A stretch of 64,000 bases of DNA from Anaerolineales bacterium (GTDB lineage Bacteria; Chloroflexota; Anaerolineae; 4572-78; J111), in NCBI GenBank assembly GCA_015075405.1, contig JABTUK010000004.1, positions 62,001 through 126,000 on the forward strand, in the 5' to 3' direction. Of this stretch, positions 61,211-64,000 are shown piece by piece. The notes below the pieces were generated by a model. That model worked only from the letters and a program-made list of their open reading frames with translations, had not been told where the DNA came from and ran no database searches. How positions within the stretch are numbered: position 1 is the stretch's first letter; each line of letters begins with the position of its first letter. The position numbers and the translations under genes were made by a program.

Positions 61211-61307
61211 GAATAGCATTTCCCCGTTAACGTAATACAATTCTATATTTTCCCGTTCAATTAAATTGTCCTGAAGAAGTTAGCTATCAGACCTATAGGC
61301 TTCCTCA

Positions 61308-61964
61308 ATGGCGCAAATTTTTCATCCCAGTACCAATACTATTGCAAAAGTAACTATTTTTGGTGGCGTGTTTATTTTGGCGGGTGTCGCGGCTTTAGTC
61401 ATGGCCTTTGTCCGCTCCTCTTATGCCACCGGTGTAGGCGTTTTTGTAGAACAGCCTGTGCCTTTTAGTCATGAACATCACGTCAGCGGTCTGGGAATTG
61501 ACTGCCGTTACTGCCATACTTCGGTCGAAGACTCCTCATTTGCCGGTATTCCGCCCACCGAAACCTGTATGACCTGCCATTCCCAAATTTGGACCAATGC
61601 CGGGATGCTTGAGCCTGTCCGCGCAAGTTTCCGCACCAACCAACCGATTGAATGGGTCAGAGTTCACAACTTGCCCGACTTTGTTTACTTTAATCATAGT
61701 ATTCACGTGGCTAAAGGCGTGGGCTGCGAGACCTGCCATGGCCGGGTTGACCAGATGGCCCTCACCTACAAAGCCAACACCCTGTACATGGAATGGTGCC
61801 TGGAGTGCCACCGCCACCCCGAGAAATATGTCCGCCCAGTTGAGGAAATTTACACTATGGGCTATGTGTCGCAAGAAAATCAGGTGGCGATGGGGCGGGA
61901 GTTAGTCCAAGCCTACAATATTCAAGTGAACCAGCTTACCAATTGTTCGGTTTGTCATCGCTAA
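61308..61964 (+). CDS. actA: ActA, pentaheme cytochrome c subunit of alternative complex III
   Basis: 218 aa. Membrane anchor at about 15-36, then five CxxCH haem sites: 66-70, 87-91, 140-144, 164-168 and 213-217. The spacing and N-terminal anchor are as in Chloroflexota ActA. It passes electrons from quinol oxidation in ACIII to cytochrome c or copper carriers. The gene is separated from actB by a tandem pair of mobile palindromes. Confidence 0.85.
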   Translation: MAQIFHPSTNTIAKVTIFGGVFILAGVAALVMAFVRSSYATGVGVFVEQPVPFSHEHHVSGLGIDCRYCHTSVEDSSFAGIPPTETCMTCHSQIWTNAGMLEPVRASFRTNQPIEWVRVHNLPDFVYFNHSIHVAKGVGCETCHGRVDQMALTYKANTLYMEWCLECHRHPEKYVRPVEEIYTMGYVSQENQVAMGRELVQAYNIQVNQLTNCSVCHR

Positions 61965-61970
61965 AAAACA

Positions 61971-62132
61971 GAGAACGTGTCATTTCGACCGAAGGGAAAA
62001 ATCCGTTGCTCTTGAGAGATTTCTCGGCCTCTGGCCTCGAAATGACATGATAGAGAACGTGTCATTTCGACCGAAGGGAGAAATCCGTTGCTCTTGAGAG
62101 ATTTCTCGGCCTCTGGCCTCGAAATGACATGA
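61971..62132. repeat. tandem family A-like palindromes, copies 5 and 6
   Basis: Two nearly identical 80-bp units, period 82 bp, starting at 61971 and 62053, each with GTCATTTCGACCGAAGGG and TCGAAATGACATG ends. They lack the outer CAGGC ends of the longer copies. Between actA and actB. Confidence 0.85.
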
Positions 62133-62163
62133 TCATGATATCAGTTTTTTTGAACGGGATTTT

Positions 62164-64000
62164 ATGAACAAAGAACCCCTCAATCTCACCGAAATTCGGG
62201 CGAAGTTAGCCCAGACGCAAGGCCGGCGTTACTGGCGCAGTTTGGAAGAAGTGGCCGAAACCCCGGCATTTAAGGAGTTTCTGCACCGAGAATTTCCACA
62301 AGGCGCCGCTGAATGGAGCGACCAGCTTAGCCGGCGCAACTTTCTCAAGGTGATGGGCGCGTCGCTGGCCCTGGCTGGATTGACCGGCTGTTCGGGCCAA
62401 CCGACCGAAAAAATTCTGCCTTACGTGCGCCAGCCCGAAGAATTGATTCCAGGCCAGCCGCTATTTTACGCTACGGCCATGCCCTTTAATGGCTATGCTA
62501 TTGGCGCATTGGTGGAGAACCACGAAGGCCGCCCGACCAAAATTGAGGGCAACCCCGACCACCCGGCCAGCCTCGGTTCCTCGGATGTGTGGCTCCAGGC
62601 GGCTATTTTGCAGTTGTACGACCCTGACCGCTCGCAAGTAGTGACCCGCTTTGGGACCCGAATTAGCACCTGGGCCGCTTTTTTGGAGAATTTTCAGGCT
62701 GAAATAGACAATCTGCGGGGAAACGGGGGGGCCGGGCTGCGTATTCTGACCGGTCAGGTTACCTCACCCACCCTGGCTAGCCAGCTTGAAGCAGTCCTGG
62801 CCGAATTTCCGCAAGCTCGCTGGTATCAGTATGAACCCGCCGGGGCTGATAACGCTCGGGCCGGAGCGCGGCTGGCCTTTGGCGAAGATGTCGAAACCGT
62901 TTACAACTTGGCTAACGCTGAGGTTATTCTGTCACTCGACGCCAACTTTTTGGGCGAAGGGCCGGGCCATATCCGGTATGCCCGCGATTTTAGCGACGCC
63001 CGCCGCGTCTGGGCCGGTCAAACCGAACAGAGCCGCCTGTATGTGGTCGAAAGCACCCCAACGATTACCGGGGCCAAAGCCGACCACCGGCTGCCGTTGC
63101 GGCCCAGCCAGATTGAATTATTGACCCGCGCTCTCGCCCAAGCTCTCGGTGTGGAAGCAGGTGGGGCGGAACTGCCCGATCAGGCTAATTGGCTTGCGGC
63201 GGTGGTCAGCGATTTGCAGGCCCATCGAGGTTCAAGCCTGGTGATTGCCGGCGAGCAGCAGCCGCCCATTGTTCACGCTTTGGCTTACGCGATGAATGAA
63301 GCGTTGGGCAATGTGGGACAGACGGTAACTTATACCGACCCGGTCACCGCCAACCCCGGCAATGGCATCGCTTCGCTGCGCGAACTGGCCGACGACATGC
63401 AGGCCGGGCAAGTCCAGTTGTTGATTATCCTCGATAGCAATCCCGTTTACGACGCCCCGGCTGACCTGCAATTTGGCGAACGTATGTTTAATGTTGCCAC
63501 ACGCGTTCACCTGGGCCTGTATGAAGACGAAACCTCAGAATTGTGCCAGTGGCATATTCCGGGGCTGCACTTTTTAGAGATGTGGGGCGATGCCCGCGCT
63601 TACGATGGCACGGTCAGCATCATTCAGCCGTTGATTGCGCCGCTGTACGATGGTAAATCGCCTTACGAACTGTTGGCGGTGATTTTGGGCCAAAGCGGGG
63701 TATCCAACCTGGATTTGGTGCGAAATTATTGGCAGGAGCAAAATCCCGGCGACGATTTTGAAACCCTGTGGCGAACCGCCCTGCACAATGGATTGATGGA
63801 CGACACGGCTCTGCCTACCCGGTCCGTCAGCCTACAGGCCGATTTTGGCAGCGCCCCGTCAGCGGAAGAGTCGTCCGGCCTGGAAATTGTCTTCCGGCCT
63901 GACCCGTCGGTGTGGGATGGCCGCTTTGCCAACAATGGCTGGCTGCAAGAGCTGCCCCGGCCCATTACCAAACTCACCTGGGATAACGCCGCTCTCATCA
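62164..64000 (+). CDS. actB: ActB, molybdopterin-oxidoreductase-like subunit of ACIII (partial, runs off window)
   Basis: Frame open from ATG 62164 to the window end (612 codons). Twin-arginine-like signal SRRNFLKVMGASLALAGLTGC at about 56-76 followed by DMSO-reductase-like domains: GNPDHPASLGSSDVW (about 138), ANAEVILSLDANFLGEGPGHIRY near 255 and LLIILDSNPVYDAPADL near 420. In ACIII this N-terminal part is structurally a molybdopterin protein without cofactor and the Fe-S domain lies beyond. Its position after actA is standard. Confidence 0.85.
   Translation, partial: MNKEPLNLTEIRAKLAQTQGRRYWRSLEEVAETPAFKEFLHREFPQGAAEWSDQLSRRNFLKVMGASLALAGLTGCSGQPTEKILPYVRQPEELIPGQPLFYATAMPFNGYAIGALVENHEGRPTKIEGNPDHPASLGSSDVWLQAAILQLYDPDRSQVVTRFGTRISTWAAFLENFQAEIDNLRGNGGAGLRILTGQVTSPTLASQLEAVLAEFPQARWYQYEPAGADNARAGARLAFGEDVETVYNLANAEVILSLDANFLGEGPGHIRYARDFSDARRVWAGQTEQSRLYVVESTPTITGAKADHRLPLRPSQIELLTRALAQALGVEAGGAELPDQANWLAAVVSDLQAHRGSSLVIAGEQQPPIVHALAYAMNEALGNVGQTVTYTDPVTANPGNGIASLRELADDMQAGQVQLLIILDSNPVYDAPADLQFGERMFNVATRVHLGLYEDETSELCQWHIPGLHFLEMWGDARAYDGTVSIIQPLIAPLYDGKSPYELLAVILGQSGVSNLDLVRNYWQEQNPGDDFETLWRTALHNGLMDDTALPTRSVSLQADFGSAPSAEESSGLEIVFRPDPSVWDGRFANNGWLQELPRPITKLTWDNAALI

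Noticed and set aside
62786..63124. Separate ORF within actB
   Set aside because: Out-of-frame shadow of the actB coding sequence, which is open to the window end.

Overview
The window looks like a chromosomal segment of a Chloroflexota bacterium, probably of the Anaerolineae lineage. The evidence is the start of an alternative complex III operon (pentaheme ActA, then ActB) at the right end, two S41 processing peptidases, an F420-type LLM oxidoreductase, large secreted proteins (one ending in a short LFLPLIVK tail), moderate GC content, and several promoters with an extended -10 box (TGC-TATAAT or TGC-TACAAT). No plasmid, phage or transposase gene is visible.

Layout. 1-4928: an envelope or exopolysaccharide-type operon (two FemAB/GNAT-fold transferases, a UPF0489-like protein, a GNAT, a CapK/PaaK-like adenylate-forming ligase). 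5010-12963: two large secreted proteins flanking a GDP-mannose/UDP-glucose dehydrogenase. 13042-14963 (minus): an enolase-superfamily epimerase and a P-loop protein. 15115-18134: two S41 peptidases with a BrnT-type toxin-antitoxin pair between them. 18216-22738: smpB, a homocitrate/isopropylmalate-synthase-like enzyme, and LeuC- and LeuD-type dehydratase subunits separated by a Uma2 nuclease-fold gene. 22735-28305 (minus): a VWA lipoprotein, a solute-binding-like protein and two radical SAM enzymes. 28562-33733: an SsnA-like amidohydrolase, DUF445, homocysteine methyltransferase, HAD hydrolase and a small membrane protein. 33752-37189: an AT-richer ATPase plus TOPRIM-like pair coupled by ATGA overlaps to PyrK/PyrD-like genes whose catalytic subunit lacks the usual active-site residues. 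37277-37350: tRNA-Val, followed by an HdeD pseudogene.

38743-52434 is the most interesting functional block. It holds an SHMT-like PLP enzyme, a PqqD-type recognition protein, a lasso-peptide B2-type protease, an asparagine-synthetase homologue with a broken frame and two GT39 glycosyltransferases on plus. On minus it has an NTP_transf_5 nucleotidyltransferase, an acidic protein, an LLM oxidoreductase, an HPr-kinase-like protein and a bacterial vitamin-K-dependent gamma-carboxylase homologue. The B1/B2/C/K/N part matches the enzyme set of paeninodin-type lasso peptide clusters, but I found no precursor. 52466-56300 holds a TolB-like membrane protein, an ECF sigma/anti-sigma pair, and another membrane protein sharing the anti-sigma protein's unusual Gly/His/Asp tail. 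56525-60954 is a glycan export set (GT4, GT39, flippase). 61308-64000 is actA and partial actB.

Over all of this lies a dense layer of short degenerate repeats. There are arrays of 7-, 8- or 10-bp units, usually arranged as inverted pairs, plus three families of longer palindromic MITE/REP-like elements. Many sit inside coding sequences without breaking the frame, several abut start codons in place of a Shine-Dalgarno sequence, and in the asparagine synthetase a 10-unit heptamer array with a G10 tract coincides with a frameshift. This repeat system is the strongest candidate in the window for something undescribed.
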